DNA from: Verrucomicrobiota bacterium
GTDB lineage: Bacteria > Verrucomicrobiota > Verrucomicrobiia > Opitutales > UBA953
Length of the DNA: 12,990 nucleotides
Direction of reading: 5' to 3'
NCBI GenBank assembly: GCA_009924965.1
Contig: RFQN01000023.1
Span: 1-12,990 of the forward strand
Within the stretch, counting starts at the first letter, position 1; each line of letters opens with the position of its first letter. The translations under genes and the position numbers were made by a program. This document shows, piece by piece, positions 1 through 10,860 of this stretch. The notes beneath the pieces were generated by a model that saw nothing but the letters and a program-made list of their open reading frames with translations, made no database searches and was not told the origin of the DNA.

Positions 1-3711
<3,711 letters not shown>

Positions 3712-3742
3712 TTACGCCTAAACTGCTCTAGATTAGGTACTT

Positions 3743-3782
3743 AAAGACCTCACTGCCCTTGCGGGTGGTGGGGTCTTTTTTT
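3743..3782 (+). terminator. Intrinsic terminator after rpoC
   Basis: A 16-base-pair stem forms between 3743-3758 and 3763-3778, with a four-base loop TTGC at 3759-3762. The outer seven pairs (AAAGACC/GGTCTTT) and inner three are perfect, and the middle contains three G-T wobbles. The 3' arm runs straight into a seven-T tract at 3776-3782. It lies 31 bases after the rpoC stop, so it should end the rpoB-rpoC transcript and isolate it from the export genes. Confidence 0.93.
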
Positions 3783-3867
3783 ACCTACAGGGCTTTCTGG
3801 GCTTGGTTTGTGGGTTGATGCACCGCAACCCTTGGGCTTAGTTTCATCGCCTCTCCACGTAACCCCT

Positions 3868-5211
3868 ATGCCCAAGGTCCGCTTCCTCGTTGCCGCTGCG
3901 CTTCTTTCCACGTCTGTCTGCGCGCAGGCCGCCAATCTTTTCCCGACCTCTCCGCTGATCCAGATCGGGGACGACACGGACATCTTCTTCGACTCCGCGG
4001 TCGCTTTGGAGGTCACTGACAACCTCTATTCCGCCGCCACCAAGACCGCTTCGACGTCCTGGACCCTCACGCCCGGCCTGACGCTCGAGTATGGCAAGGA
4101 CTCGCCGCTCTCGCTGACGCTCTCCGCCAAGCGCGGCTATGTTTACTTCAATAAGGCCAGCTTGGCTTCGCTCGAGGACTCCCGCGACAACCTCAGCGGC
4201 AACCTCCGTTTCGCTCCGGGCGGCCCGCTCACCGTCACGCTCGACTCTTCCTACCGCGTCACGGCGCGTAACGACGAGCTCGCCGCGCAGGGCGTGAACA
4301 GCGTCCTGCTGGGCGCCACGCTGGTGCGCCAGTCCAACTACAGCCACACCCTCGACGTGGGCTACCAGCTCACCGAGCGCACCAAGGTCAACGTCGGTTT
4401 CATCAACACCTACAACCACTACCTGAACCCGACGAAGCTCCGCTTCCCATTCAGCGACCTGAACGACCTCAACTACGCGACCAAGAAGACGAACCCGCTC
4501 TGGGACACCATCAATTACAACACGAATTCGCTGACGGAGCTGAACACCAAGAGCATCCCGGTCGCCATCGATTATCAGGCCCCCGGTGAAAAGATCACCT
4601 ACGGCTTCAAGTACCAGCACGACATCACGGACTACGCCGCGGCGCCTTACTTCCAGCAAGTCGGCAACGGTACCGCCACGCCTCCCGCCGGCACCACGGT
4701 GCGCCCCGCTTTGCCCGCCCAGCAATTGGTGAAGGACTTCTACGGCCTCACCGCCAAGGGACAGGCCACGGAATCCGGCAAGCTGAACATCACCGCCAAG
4801 GTCGGTTACGCCGTCTCGAAGACCGATGCCCAGCCTAGCTCGGGCGACCCTTCGTATTCCGTGACCTTGTCCCACACGCTGACCGAGCTGATCACGCATA
4901 CGCTGACCTTCTCCCGCGACACCGCCGCCTCCTCTGCGGGTGGCGTCACGGCCTCCAAGACCTACACCTATGGCGCGAACTTCAATGCCGCCACGGACCT
5001 GACCCTGAACCTCTCCGTCACCAAGAGCGACGTCCTCTCGGGCACCACGGGCGTCAACACGATGGTCTACACCTTGGGCGCGGACTATAAGTACAACTCC
5101 CACCTCAGCCTCCAGGCAGGTTACAGCCTCACGGATTCCAAGATCCCGGCGGCGCCCTCGGCCAACTTCACGGCCAATACGTTCACGGCCTCGGCCGCCT
5201 TCCGCTACTAA
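3868..5211 (+). CDS. Outer-membrane beta-barrel porin of a polysaccharide export system
   Basis: Encodes 447 residues. The ATG at 3868 is chosen because it gives a clean Sec signal peptide: basic MPKVR, then a hydrophobic core at about 6-13, with likely cleavage after the AQA at 19-21. The open frame extends upstream to a TTG at 3808, but that would bury the signal peptide. The mature part is a run of short alternating hydrophobic/polar strands; by eye I count about 18. It ends in FxASAAFRY, an aromatic C-terminus as expected for BAM-inserted outer-membrane proteins. It resembles the outer-membrane barrel proteins (putative beta-barrel porin 2-like) that accompany exopolysaccharide operons. 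Its position directly before an OPX gene and a Wzc gene supports a role as the outer-membrane conduit for a secreted polymer. A terminator follows only 23 bases after the stop. No Shine-Dalgarno precedes the start. Barrel and localisation are well supported; the substrate is inferred. Confidence 0.82.
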   Translation: MPKVRFLVAAALLSTSVCAQAANLFPTSPLIQIGDDTDIFFDSAVALEVTDNLYSAATKTASTSWTLTPGLTLEYGKDSPLSLTLSAKRGYVYFNKASLASLEDSRDNLSGNLRFAPGGPLTVTLDSSYRVTARNDELAAQGVNSVLLGATLVRQSNYSHTLDVGYQLTERTKVNVGFINTYNHYLNPTKLRFPFSDLNDLNYATKKTNPLWDTINYNTNSLTELNTKSIPVAIDYQAPGEKITYGFKYQHDITDYAAAPYFQQVGNGTATPPAGTTVRPALPAQQLVKDFYGLTAKGQATESGKLNITAKVGYAVSKTDAQPSSGDPSYSVTLSHTLTELITHTLTFSRDTAASSAGGVTASKTYTYGANFNAATDLTLNLSVTKSDVLSGTTGVNTMVYTLGADYKYNSHLSLQAGYSLTDSKIPAAPSANFTANTFTASAAFRY

Positions 5212-5234
5212 GGCGAAAGACCTAGGGCTGGACG

Positions 5235-5270
5235 AAGGGCGGAGGGTCTGGTTGACCGTCCGCCCTTTTT
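5235..5270 (+). terminator. Intrinsic terminator or attenuator between porin and OPX genes
   Basis: Nine perfect pairs form between 5235-5243 (AAGGGCGGA) and 5259-5267. A G-G mismatch and three inner pairs (GGT/ACC) lie inside, around a seven-base loop at 5248-5254. A five-T tract occupies 5266-5270. The next start codon, ATG at 5272, begins one base after the T tract. A GGAGGG (5241-5246) lies inside the ascending arm, about 25 bases from that ATG and so too far to serve it. Confidence 0.85.
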
Positions 5271-5271
5271 C

Positions 5272-5961
5272 ATGCATTTTCCCATCATGTCCTTCGGTTC
5301 AACGTACCACCGGCTCTTCCCGGGCCTCCTGTGCCTCGTCGTCTGCGCCTGGGCGCCTCTCTGGGCCGCTGAGAAGGAAGAGACCTTGCAGGTCGGCAAG
5401 CCCCGCGCCGAAGAGCCCGCCAAGCCGACCGAACCGACCAAGCCGGCGGAGGTCACCCCGAAGTCCAGCTACTGCCTGCGTTCCCGCGACTTCATCAAGG
5501 TCGGCGTCATCAACGAGGCCGATACGCTCATCGAGCGTCGCATCAACCCGGACGGGACCATCGACATCCCGTTCCTTAAGCAGCTGGTGCCGATCGCCGG
5601 CCTGACCATCACCGAGGCCCAAGCCGAGATCACGAAGCGCTTCCGCCGTTATTTCAAGGACCCGCAGGTCGTCATCACCATCGTCGCTTACGCGGAGCGC
5701 CGCGTGTACGTGTCCGGCTACGTCGGCAAGCCCGGCCCGGTGAACATCCCCCCCGAAGAGAACCTGACCCTCGGTAAGGCCTTGTCCATGGCCGGAGGTA
5801 TCTTGGCCCGCGGCCGTCGCTCCGACGTCGCCGTCAAGCGCATGCGCGACGGCAAGCTCGTGACCATCGTCAAGGACGTCCGCAAGATCGACTCGGGCGA
5901 CGAGCCGGACTTCGTCCTCGAGGACGACGACGCCATCTACGTCGACGACAGCAAATTCTGA
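5272..5961 (+). CDS. Short OPX (Wza/GumB-like) polysaccharide export protein
   Basis: Encodes 229 residues, against about 380 for E. coli Wza. A hydrophobic segment at about 15-31 ending in PLWA-AE looks like a Sec signal peptide. Two cysteines lie in it (21, 25), but neither sits in a proper lipobox (LVVC has V at -1), so lipidation is doubtful. A Pro/Glu/Lys-rich linker follows at about 34-64. Next come the polysaccharide biosynthesis/export domain at about 66-140 (RSRDFIKVGV...RRINPDGTIDIPF...KDPQVVITI) and one SLBB domain at about 144-215 (RRVYVSGYVGKPGPV...LTLGKALSMAGGI). The protein ends there, without the further domains and C-terminal amphipathic helix that form Wza's outer-membrane helical barrel. 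ATG 5287 is an alternative start giving a slightly shorter signal peptide. The wzc-like gene starts five bases after the stop, indicating one transcript. OPX family is certain; exact start and lipidation are not. Confidence 0.9.
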   Translation: MHFPIMSFGSTYHRLFPGLLCLVVCAWAPLWAAEKEETLQVGKPRAEEPAKPTEPTKPAEVTPKSSYCLRSRDFIKVGVINEADTLIERRINPDGTIDIPFLKQLVPIAGLTITEAQAEITKRFRRYFKDPQVVITIVAYAERRVYVSGYVGKPGPVNIPPEENLTLGKALSMAGGILARGRRSDVAVKRMRDGKLVTIVKDVRKIDSGDEPDFVLEDDDAIYVDDSKF

Positions 5962-5966
5962 ACCCC

Positions 5967-8237
5967 ATGGCCGACAAAAACCAGAAGCCTGAGGACGATC
6001 AGGACGATTCCGCCCCGCGGGGCCGTGGATACGGCAACTACGGTAATTACGGCAACTACGGCGGGGCCTACGGCGGCGGCTATGGCGCCGGCTACGGTCA
6101 GGGCGGCTACGGCCGTTACGGCGTCAAGGAGGGCGGCAACCCCCTCTACGCGTACATCGCGATGCTGCGCGAGCGCTTCTGGTGGCTCATCTTGGCCGTC
6201 TTGGTCGGCGTTACCATCGCCTTGGTGCTGACGTACCAGACGATGCCCGAATACCGGGCGATCGGTAAGCTACGCGTCTTCCGCATGGCTCCGGACGTCA
6301 CCGCCAACAACACCGCGGCGAACAACAACTTCAACATCACGACGAACGACGACTTCTACACGGCCGTCGAGACGATGCGCAGCACGAGCATCATCGAAAG
6401 CGTTTCGCGGCAGCTGACCATCGACGAGAAGAAGCGGGTCATCGAGCCCTACCAGCAGGGCAACATCTTCAGCGGCCCGCTCTCCGAGCAGGAGGTCTTC
6501 GGCCGCCAGCGCGCCATCAACCCGCTGAAGTCCACCTTCGTCGTGACCGTCGAGTTCACCCACCCGAACCGCGACCTGGCCCGTCAGGTCGCGGGGATCT
6601 TCTGCAAGGCCATCCAGAAGAACAGCGAAGACGAACGCCTGACCATCACCAACCCCTTGGTGGAAAAGCTGCGCAGCGAGATCGACCTGATCGAGGAGCG
6701 CCTGCGCAAGCTGGCCGACAAGCGGAGCGACCTGATCAAAACCCAGAAGCTGCTTTCCATCGCCAAGGACACGACCACGCTGAACACCGAGCGCGGCGTC
6801 CTGGTCCGTAACCGTGAGGACGCCCGCAAGCAGATCGACGAGCTGGAGATCATCTGGAAGCTGATCCTCGAGTACAAGCAGGCAGGGAAGGACCCTTACG
6901 ACATCGCCCAAGTGCGCACGGATGAGCGCGTGGCGGCCCTCGGCCCGAAGGTGACCGAGCTCCGTGTGCTCGTCAGCACGATGGAGAAGAAATACACCGA
7001 CGAGCACCCGACGCTCATCCAGACGCGCGCCCAGCTCGAGCAGACCCAGAAGGAACTGACCCAGGCCGTCGCCAATTCCGTCAACCGCATCCAGGCTTCC
7101 GTCCAGAACGCCAAGTCCAGCTACGACGCCATCGTCGCCAACCTCGAGCGGAAGGACAACGAGATCTATCAGCTGCAGGCGGCCAACAACGAGCTCGAGC
7201 GCGTGGACAAGGAGATCCGCGGCCAAGAGGAGTTCCTGGCTCGCCAGAAGCAAAACTACGAGGAGCAGAAGCTCCGTTCCTCCACCTCGGGCACCAGCAC
7301 TTCCATCAAGATCCAGGAGATGCCCTCCGTCGCCGACCGCCCGGTGAACAAGAACTACTATTTGAACGCCTTGACCGGCATGGGACTAGGTCTCCTCGTG
7401 GGCTTGGGCCTCATCGTGCTGATGGGCTCCTTCGACGACCGCGTGAAGTCGGCCAAGGACGTCGAGATGGGCCTCGGCCTGCCGTTGCTCGGCACTGTCC
7501 CCAAGGTCACGGAAGCGGTCGGCCCGGACCGCGCCTTGCTGGCCCGCCAAGACAAGGACAAGGTCGCCACCGAAGCCGTCCGGGCGATCTACTCCGCGAT
7601 GAAGGTCAGCCCTACCACGGCGAACAGCCGGGTGTTCTTGGTGACCTCGACGCGTCCAGGCGAAGGCAAGACCTTCGTCGTCACCAACCTGGCCCTCAGC
7701 TTTGCCCAGCACGCCGAACGCGTCCTCGTCATCGACGCCGACCTCCGTCTCCCCAACGTCGGCCCATCCCTCGGCTTCTCGGGCGACGGCGGCGTGAGCC
7801 GCTGGTTCAACGGGGAGATGACCTTGGACGAGGCCATCGTCCGGGACGTGGCGCCCGGGCTCGACGTCCTGCCGGTCGGCATGAGCTGCCGCAACCCGAC
7901 GCAGGTCATCAATAACCCCAAGTTCCTCGCCATGTTGGACGAGATGAAGACGCGCTATGACCGCGTCTTCATCGACTCCCCGCCGATCGGGGCCGTCTCC
8001 GACGCCTTGCACTTGGTGCCCAAGGTGGATGGGGTCATCTACGTCGTCCGGTTCAACCTGGTCCACATGCGGAACGCCGGCTCCTGCTTGGCCCGCCTGG
8101 CCGAGACCGGGGTCCCCATCCTCGGGGCCGTCCTGAACCGTATGTCGATCCGGATGGCCTCGGTCTACACCGACTCCTACGACCCCGCCAATAAGAAGTA
8201 TTATATTGATGCGGAAGGTTCGGACTCGTCCGACTAA
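5967..8237 (+). CDS. Wzc-like polysaccharide co-polymerase with BY-kinase domain
   Basis: Encodes 756 residues. It is expected to sit in the inner membrane, set polymer chain length and contact the OPX protein through its periplasmic part. Order: acidic N-terminus; Gly/Tyr-rich tail 22-52; first membrane segment about 72-90; Wzz domain; long coiled-coil periplasmic region about 215-440; the proline-bearing DRPVNKN stretch before the second membrane segment at about 466-487; then a cytoplasmic bacterial tyrosine kinase domain. Kinase motifs are intact: Walker A STRPGEGKT (K568), Walker A' VLVIDADLR (D590, D592) and Walker B VFIDSPP (D670). The C-terminal tail has tyrosines at 734, 738, 745 and 746, the usual autophosphorylation cluster, though short. 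The oligomerisation motif EX2RX2R appears as E536-AV-R539-AI-Y542, so its last arginine is a tyrosine. The start follows the OPX stop by five bases. Family assignment is secure; the exported polymer is unknown. Confidence 0.95.
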   Translation: MADKNQKPEDDQDDSAPRGRGYGNYGNYGNYGGAYGGGYGAGYGQGGYGRYGVKEGGNPLYAYIAMLRERFWWLILAVLVGVTIALVLTYQTMPEYRAIGKLRVFRMAPDVTANNTAANNNFNITTNDDFYTAVETMRSTSIIESVSRQLTIDEKKRVIEPYQQGNIFSGPLSEQEVFGRQRAINPLKSTFVVTVEFTHPNRDLARQVAGIFCKAIQKNSEDERLTITNPLVEKLRSEIDLIEERLRKLADKRSDLIKTQKLLSIAKDTTTLNTERGVLVRNREDARKQIDELEIIWKLILEYKQAGKDPYDIAQVRTDERVAALGPKVTELRVLVSTMEKKYTDEHPTLIQTRAQLEQTQKELTQAVANSVNRIQASVQNAKSSYDAIVANLERKDNEIYQLQAANNELERVDKEIRGQEEFLARQKQNYEEQKLRSSTSGTSTSIKIQEMPSVADRPVNKNYYLNALTGMGLGLLVGLGLIVLMGSFDDRVKSAKDVEMGLGLPLLGTVPKVTEAVGPDRALLARQDKDKVATEAVRAIYSAMKVSPTTANSRVFLVTSTRPGEGKTFVVTNLALSFAQHAERVLVIDADLRLPNVGPSLGFSGDGGVSRWFNGEMTLDEAIVRDVAPGLDVLPVGMSCRNPTQVINNPKFLAMLDEMKTRYDRVFIDSPPIGAVSDALHLVPKVDGVIYVVRFNLVHMRNAGSCLARLAETGVPILGAVLNRMSIRMASVYTDSYDPANKKYYIDAEGSDSSD
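6030..6122 (+). repeat. Gly/Tyr-rich repeat coding region at the kinase N-terminus
   Basis: Short degenerate repeats built on GGNNAYTACGG units encode residues 22-52 of the Wzc-like protein. The stretch contains nine tyrosines (22, 25, 28, 31, 35, 39, 43, 48, 51) and about half glycine. It begins as three GNY triplets and then becomes GGxY/GxGY spacings. The codons vary (TAC/TAT, AAC/AAT), so the repeat is maintained more at protein than at DNA level. Confidence 0.85.
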
Positions 8238-8250
8238 GCCTTCGGGCTTT
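8236..8250 (+). terminator. Small TTCG-loop hairpin after the kinase gene, weak terminator
   Basis: A five-pair stem AAGCC/GGCTT (8236-8240 with 8245-8249) closes a TTCG tetraloop, which is unusually stable in RNA. It overlaps the last two bases of the kinase stop codon. Only three T follow, so it would be a weak terminator or an mRNA 3'-end stabiliser. Read-through into the peptidase gene at 8272 is plausible. Confidence 0.45.
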
Positions 8251-8271
8251 CAATGGCGGGGTCGAACTCCC

Positions 8272-9045
8272 ATGCGCCTCCTCCTCCTGCTCGCCTTGGC
8301 CTTTGCATGTGTCGGTTGTGAGACCGTCCCAGGCACCGGCCGCTCCCAGCTCAACTTCGTCAGCAACTCGGAGGTCGCCAGCATGGCCGCCGGCGAGTTC
8401 GCCAAGATGAAGAAGGTGCCGAACGACCCGCGCTTGGCGCAGGTGCGTCGGATCGGCCTCAGCATCGTCGCCGTCGCGCGTAAGGAGGATAAGAACGGCG
8501 TCCTGCCGCCGGCCAATCAGTGGCAGTTCGCGATCATCGACGACAAGTCGCCCAACGCCTTCGCGATGCCGGGCGGCAAGATCGGCTTCAACGTCGGGAT
8601 GTTCCCGTACGCCAGCACCGACGACGACATCGCGGTGATCCTTGGGCACGAAGTCTCGCACGTCCTGTGCCAGCACAGCAGCGAACGCATCTCGCAAGGC
8701 CTCCTGGTGCAGATGGGCGCCGTGGCCGTCGATGAGGCCACCAAGAACAAGTCCGCCCAGACCCGTCAGGCTTGGATGGCCGGCTTCGGCTTGGGCAGCC
8801 AGTTCGGCCTGCTGTTGCCGTTCAGCCGTTCGCATGAGTCGGAAGCCGATCACCTCGGCCTGATCTTCATGGCCCGCGCTGGCTACAACCCGGAGGCGGC
8901 GCCGGCCTTCTGGCAGCGCTTCGCCAAGGCCGGTGGCAACAAGCCGCCGGAATTCTTCTCGACCCACCCGGCGGACGATACCCGCGTCCGGCAGCTGCAG
9001 GCGTGGATGCCCGAGGCTAAGGCCCAGGTCCCGCGGAAGCCTTAA
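8272..9045 (+). CDS. M48-family zinc metallopeptidase lipoprotein
   Basis: Encodes 257 residues. The start at ATG 8272 gives MRLLLLLALAFACVGC, a short lipoprotein-type signal with the probable lipidated Cys at 16. The -3 residue is Cys rather than the usual Leu, so the lipobox is imperfect. Residue +2 is Glu, not Asp, so outer-membrane targeting would be expected. An open frame extends upstream to 8206, but that would put charged residues before the signal. The zinc site is HEVSH (H126, E127, H130), and the third ligand is probably E189 in SRSHESEAD. The family includes BepA/YfgC, LoiP and YcaL, periplasmic proteases that police outer-membrane protein assembly. The N-terminal TVPGTGRSQLNFVS segment is typical of these lipoproteins. 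It lies 34 bases after the kinase stop, probably partly co-transcribed, and could serve quality control of the barrel encoded at 3868. That link is inference. Confidence 0.92.
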   Translation: MRLLLLLALAFACVGCETVPGTGRSQLNFVSNSEVASMAAGEFAKMKKVPNDPRLAQVRRIGLSIVAVARKEDKNGVLPPANQWQFAIIDDKSPNAFAMPGGKIGFNVGMFPYASTDDDIAVILGHEVSHVLCQHSSERISQGLLVQMGAVAVDEATKNKSAQTRQAWMAGFGLGSQFGLLLPFSRSHESEADHLGLIFMARAGYNPEAAPAFWQRFAKAGGNKPPEFFSTHPADDTRVRQLQAWMPEAKAQVPRKP

Positions 9046-9060
9046 GGCCGCTTAGCGGCC
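9046..9060. other. Hairpin between convergent genes
   Basis: A perfect six-pair inverted repeat GGCCGC/GCGGCC (9046-9051 with 9055-9060) encloses three bases TTA, which on the minus strand are the sppA stop codon TAA. Only six bases separate the stop codons of the convergent peptidase and sppA genes. There is no T tract on either side, so this is a possible RNA stem for both transcripts but not a canonical terminator. Confidence 0.5.
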
Positions 9061-10860
9061 GGCCCCGCGGAACGGGCAGGAGAGGTAGACGCCGCGCGGG
9101 TCGTTCAGCGAGCGGATGGCCTTCAGCGTTTCGGCATGGCTCTTCAGGAAGAGCAGGGCCGGATCCTTGGACTGCGCCCGGGCGAAGAGCGGCATCTCGT
9201 TGCCGTCTTCGGAGAGCAGCTTCTGGAGCAGGTTTTCCCGGCCCGAGTGGAGGGAGGGCACCTGGATGAGTTCCGCATCCTTGATCTTGGCCAGTTCCTT
9301 GGCTTCGAGGATGGCGTCGCGCAGCCCGCCGAACTTGTCGACGAGGCCCTTTTCGCGGGCGTTCAGCCCCAGCCAGACGCGCCCTTGGGCGATTTCATGG
9401 ACGCTGTCGCGCTCCATCTTGCGGCCTTCGCCGACGACCTTGAGGAAGTCCTCGTAGACGCCGTCCACCGACGCCTGCACCACGGCCATTTCCTCCGGCG
9501 TGGCGACGTGGTCCATGTCGAAGAGGTTGGCGTAACGGTTCGTCTTCACGCCGTCGGTGCCGAGGTTCACCTTCTTGGCGAGTTCCTGATAGTTGAAGTG
9601 CAGCCCGAAGACGCCGATGGAGCCGGTGATCGTGCTCGGGTCGGCGATGATCACGGACCCGCGCGCGGCGATGTAGTAGCCGCCGCTGGCCGCGAGGTCG
9701 CCCATGGAGACGACGACGGGGATGCCCTTCTTGCGGAGCAGGCCGACTTCGCGGGCGATGACGCCGCTGGCGAAGGCCGAGCCGCCGGGGCTGTTCACGC
9801 GGAGGACCACGGCGCGCAGCCGCGGGTCGGCGCGCAACTCACGCAGGTCGCGGGCCAGGCGGTCGCCGCCGATGGAGCCGTTGCCGCCCCAGCCGTCGAC
9901 GATCTCGCCTTCGGCGTAGACGATGGCGATGCGCTCGCCGCGGTGCGGCAACTGGACCTTGTGGGCGTACTTGGCCAAGGATATCTGGCGGAAGGAAGTG
10001 CCCGACTCGTCGGCCCCGACGCCGAGCTTCCGGAGTTCCGTGATGAGCTCGTCGCGCTGCAGGATGCCGTCGATCAACTTCAGGGACTTGGCTTTCTCGG
10101 CGTTGTAGATGCCGGCCGAATCGGCCGCCCGACGGAGCGAGGCGATCGTCACCTTGCGGGAAATGCCGACGTCGGTCAGCAGCTTGTTCCAGACACCATT
10201 CAGGAGCAGTTCAGTCTGCTCGCGGGCGGGGTCGCTCATCTTGTCGCCGATGTACGGCTCCACGGCGGACTTGTACTTGCCGACCTTGGTGACCTGGACG
10301 CCGACGCCGAGGAGCTTCAGCGTTTCGCCATAATACATGTGGTACGAAGCCAAGCCCTTCAGCTCGACCTCGCTGGCCGGGTGCATGTAGATCTTGTCCG
10401 CAATGCTGGTGAGGTAGTATTCGCGCTGCGAGGTGTTCTCCACCCAGCCGATGACGGGCTTCTTGGATTCCTTGAACTTGAGGATGGCTTGGCGGAGTTC
10501 GTGTAGCTGGACGATGCCGGCCTCGATGTCGCCGGCGATGAGGAGGCCAGCGACGTTATTGTCCTTGGCGGCGAGGTCGATGGCCTCCAGCGCGCGGAGG
10601 AGGTCGACTTCGGGCATCGGGCTGCCGCCGAGCAAGGACGCTAGGCCAGGCGTGCCGTGCTCGGGCGTGTCGTTAATCGCGAGGCCATTGCCGATGACCA
10701 CCATGGTCTTGGCCTTCACGACGACCGGGGTCGATTCGGGCTGGGTGCCGCTGGAGCTCACGAGCCCGACCATCAGCACGAACATCAGGAAGCAAAGGCC
10801 GAGCCCGGCGACGAACGTGCCGATGGCGGAGGCGAGGACGGATTTGAAGAATTCTTTCAT
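9052..10860 (-). CDS. sppA: Signal peptide peptidase SppA, 67-kDa type
   Basis: Encodes 602 residues, close to the 618 of E. coli SppA. The start (ATG at 10860-10858) gives MKEFFKSVLAS followed by a membrane anchor at about 9-32; the frame is open further upstream to 10929, but the extra residues are proline-rich and unlikely. It is a tandem S49 peptidase that digests released signal peptides in the membrane. The catalytic lysine is in the N-terminal repeat (K197 in GKYKSAVEP, equivalent to E. coli K209). The nucleophile serine is in the C-terminal repeat (S392 in MGDLAASGGYY, equivalent to S409). The NSPGGS and GSIGVFG motifs are present. The gene is convergent with the M48 gene and divergent from the gene at 10997, so it is probably monocistronic. 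No Shine-Dalgarno is visible; the ATG directly follows CATCCC. Assignment is firm. Confidence 0.96.
   Translation of the reverse strand: MKEFFKSVLASAIGTFVAGLGLCFLMFVLMVGLVSSSGTQPESTPVVVKAKTMVVIGNGLAINDTPEHGTPGLASLLGGSPMPEVDLLRALEAIDLAAKDNNVAGLLIAGDIEAGIVQLHELRQAILKFKESKKPVIGWVENTSQREYYLTSIADKIYMHPASEVELKGLASYHMYYGETLKLLGVGVQVTKVGKYKSAVEPYIGDKMSDPAREQTELLLNGVWNKLLTDVGISRKVTIASLRRAADSAGIYNAEKAKSLKLIDGILQRDELITELRKLGVGADESGTSFRQISLAKYAHKVQLPHRGERIAIVYAEGEIVDGWGGNGSIGGDRLARDLRELRADPRLRAVVLRVNSPGGSAFASGVIAREVGLLRKKGIPVVVSMGDLAASGGYYIAARGSVIIADPSTITGSIGVFGLHFNYQELAKKVNLGTDGVKTNRYANLFDMDHVATPEEMAVVQASVDGVYEDFLKVVGEGRKMERDSVHEIAQGRVWLGLNAREKGLVDKFGGLRDAILEAKELAKIKDAELIQVPSLHSGRENLLQKLLSEDGNEMPLFARAQSKDPALLFLKSHAETLKAIRSLNDPRGVYLSCPFRGAGR

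Noticed and set aside
3808..3867. In-frame upstream extension of the porin gene to a TTG start
   Set aside because: It would add 20 polar residues before a well-formed signal peptide that begins at ATG 3868; TTG 3808 also has no ribosome-binding site.
3844..5277. Long minus-strand open frame (477 codons) opposite the porin gene
   Set aside because: Arg/Gly/Val-rich low-information translation typical of an antisense shadow in GC-rich DNA; the plus strand has a signal peptide and barrel pattern.
5252..5605. Open frame starting at TTG 5252 behind GGAGGG inside the terminator
   Set aside because: The translation is Ser/Arg/Pro-rich and overlaps the OPX gene out of frame; the purine run is explained by the terminator stem.
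6270..7253. Minus-strand open frame of 327 codons opposite the kinase gene
   Set aside because: Leu/Val/Asp/Gly-rich antisense shadow of the coiled-coil coding region, with no motif.
8053..8967. Minus-strand open frame of 304 codons opposite the end of the kinase gene and the M48 gene
   Set aside because: Spans two genes with clear catalytic motifs on the other strand; its own translation has none.
9136..10506. Plus-strand open frame of 456 codons opposite sppA
   Set aside because: Asp/Val/Ala/Gly-rich antisense shadow; sppA on the minus strand carries both catalytic residues and family motifs.
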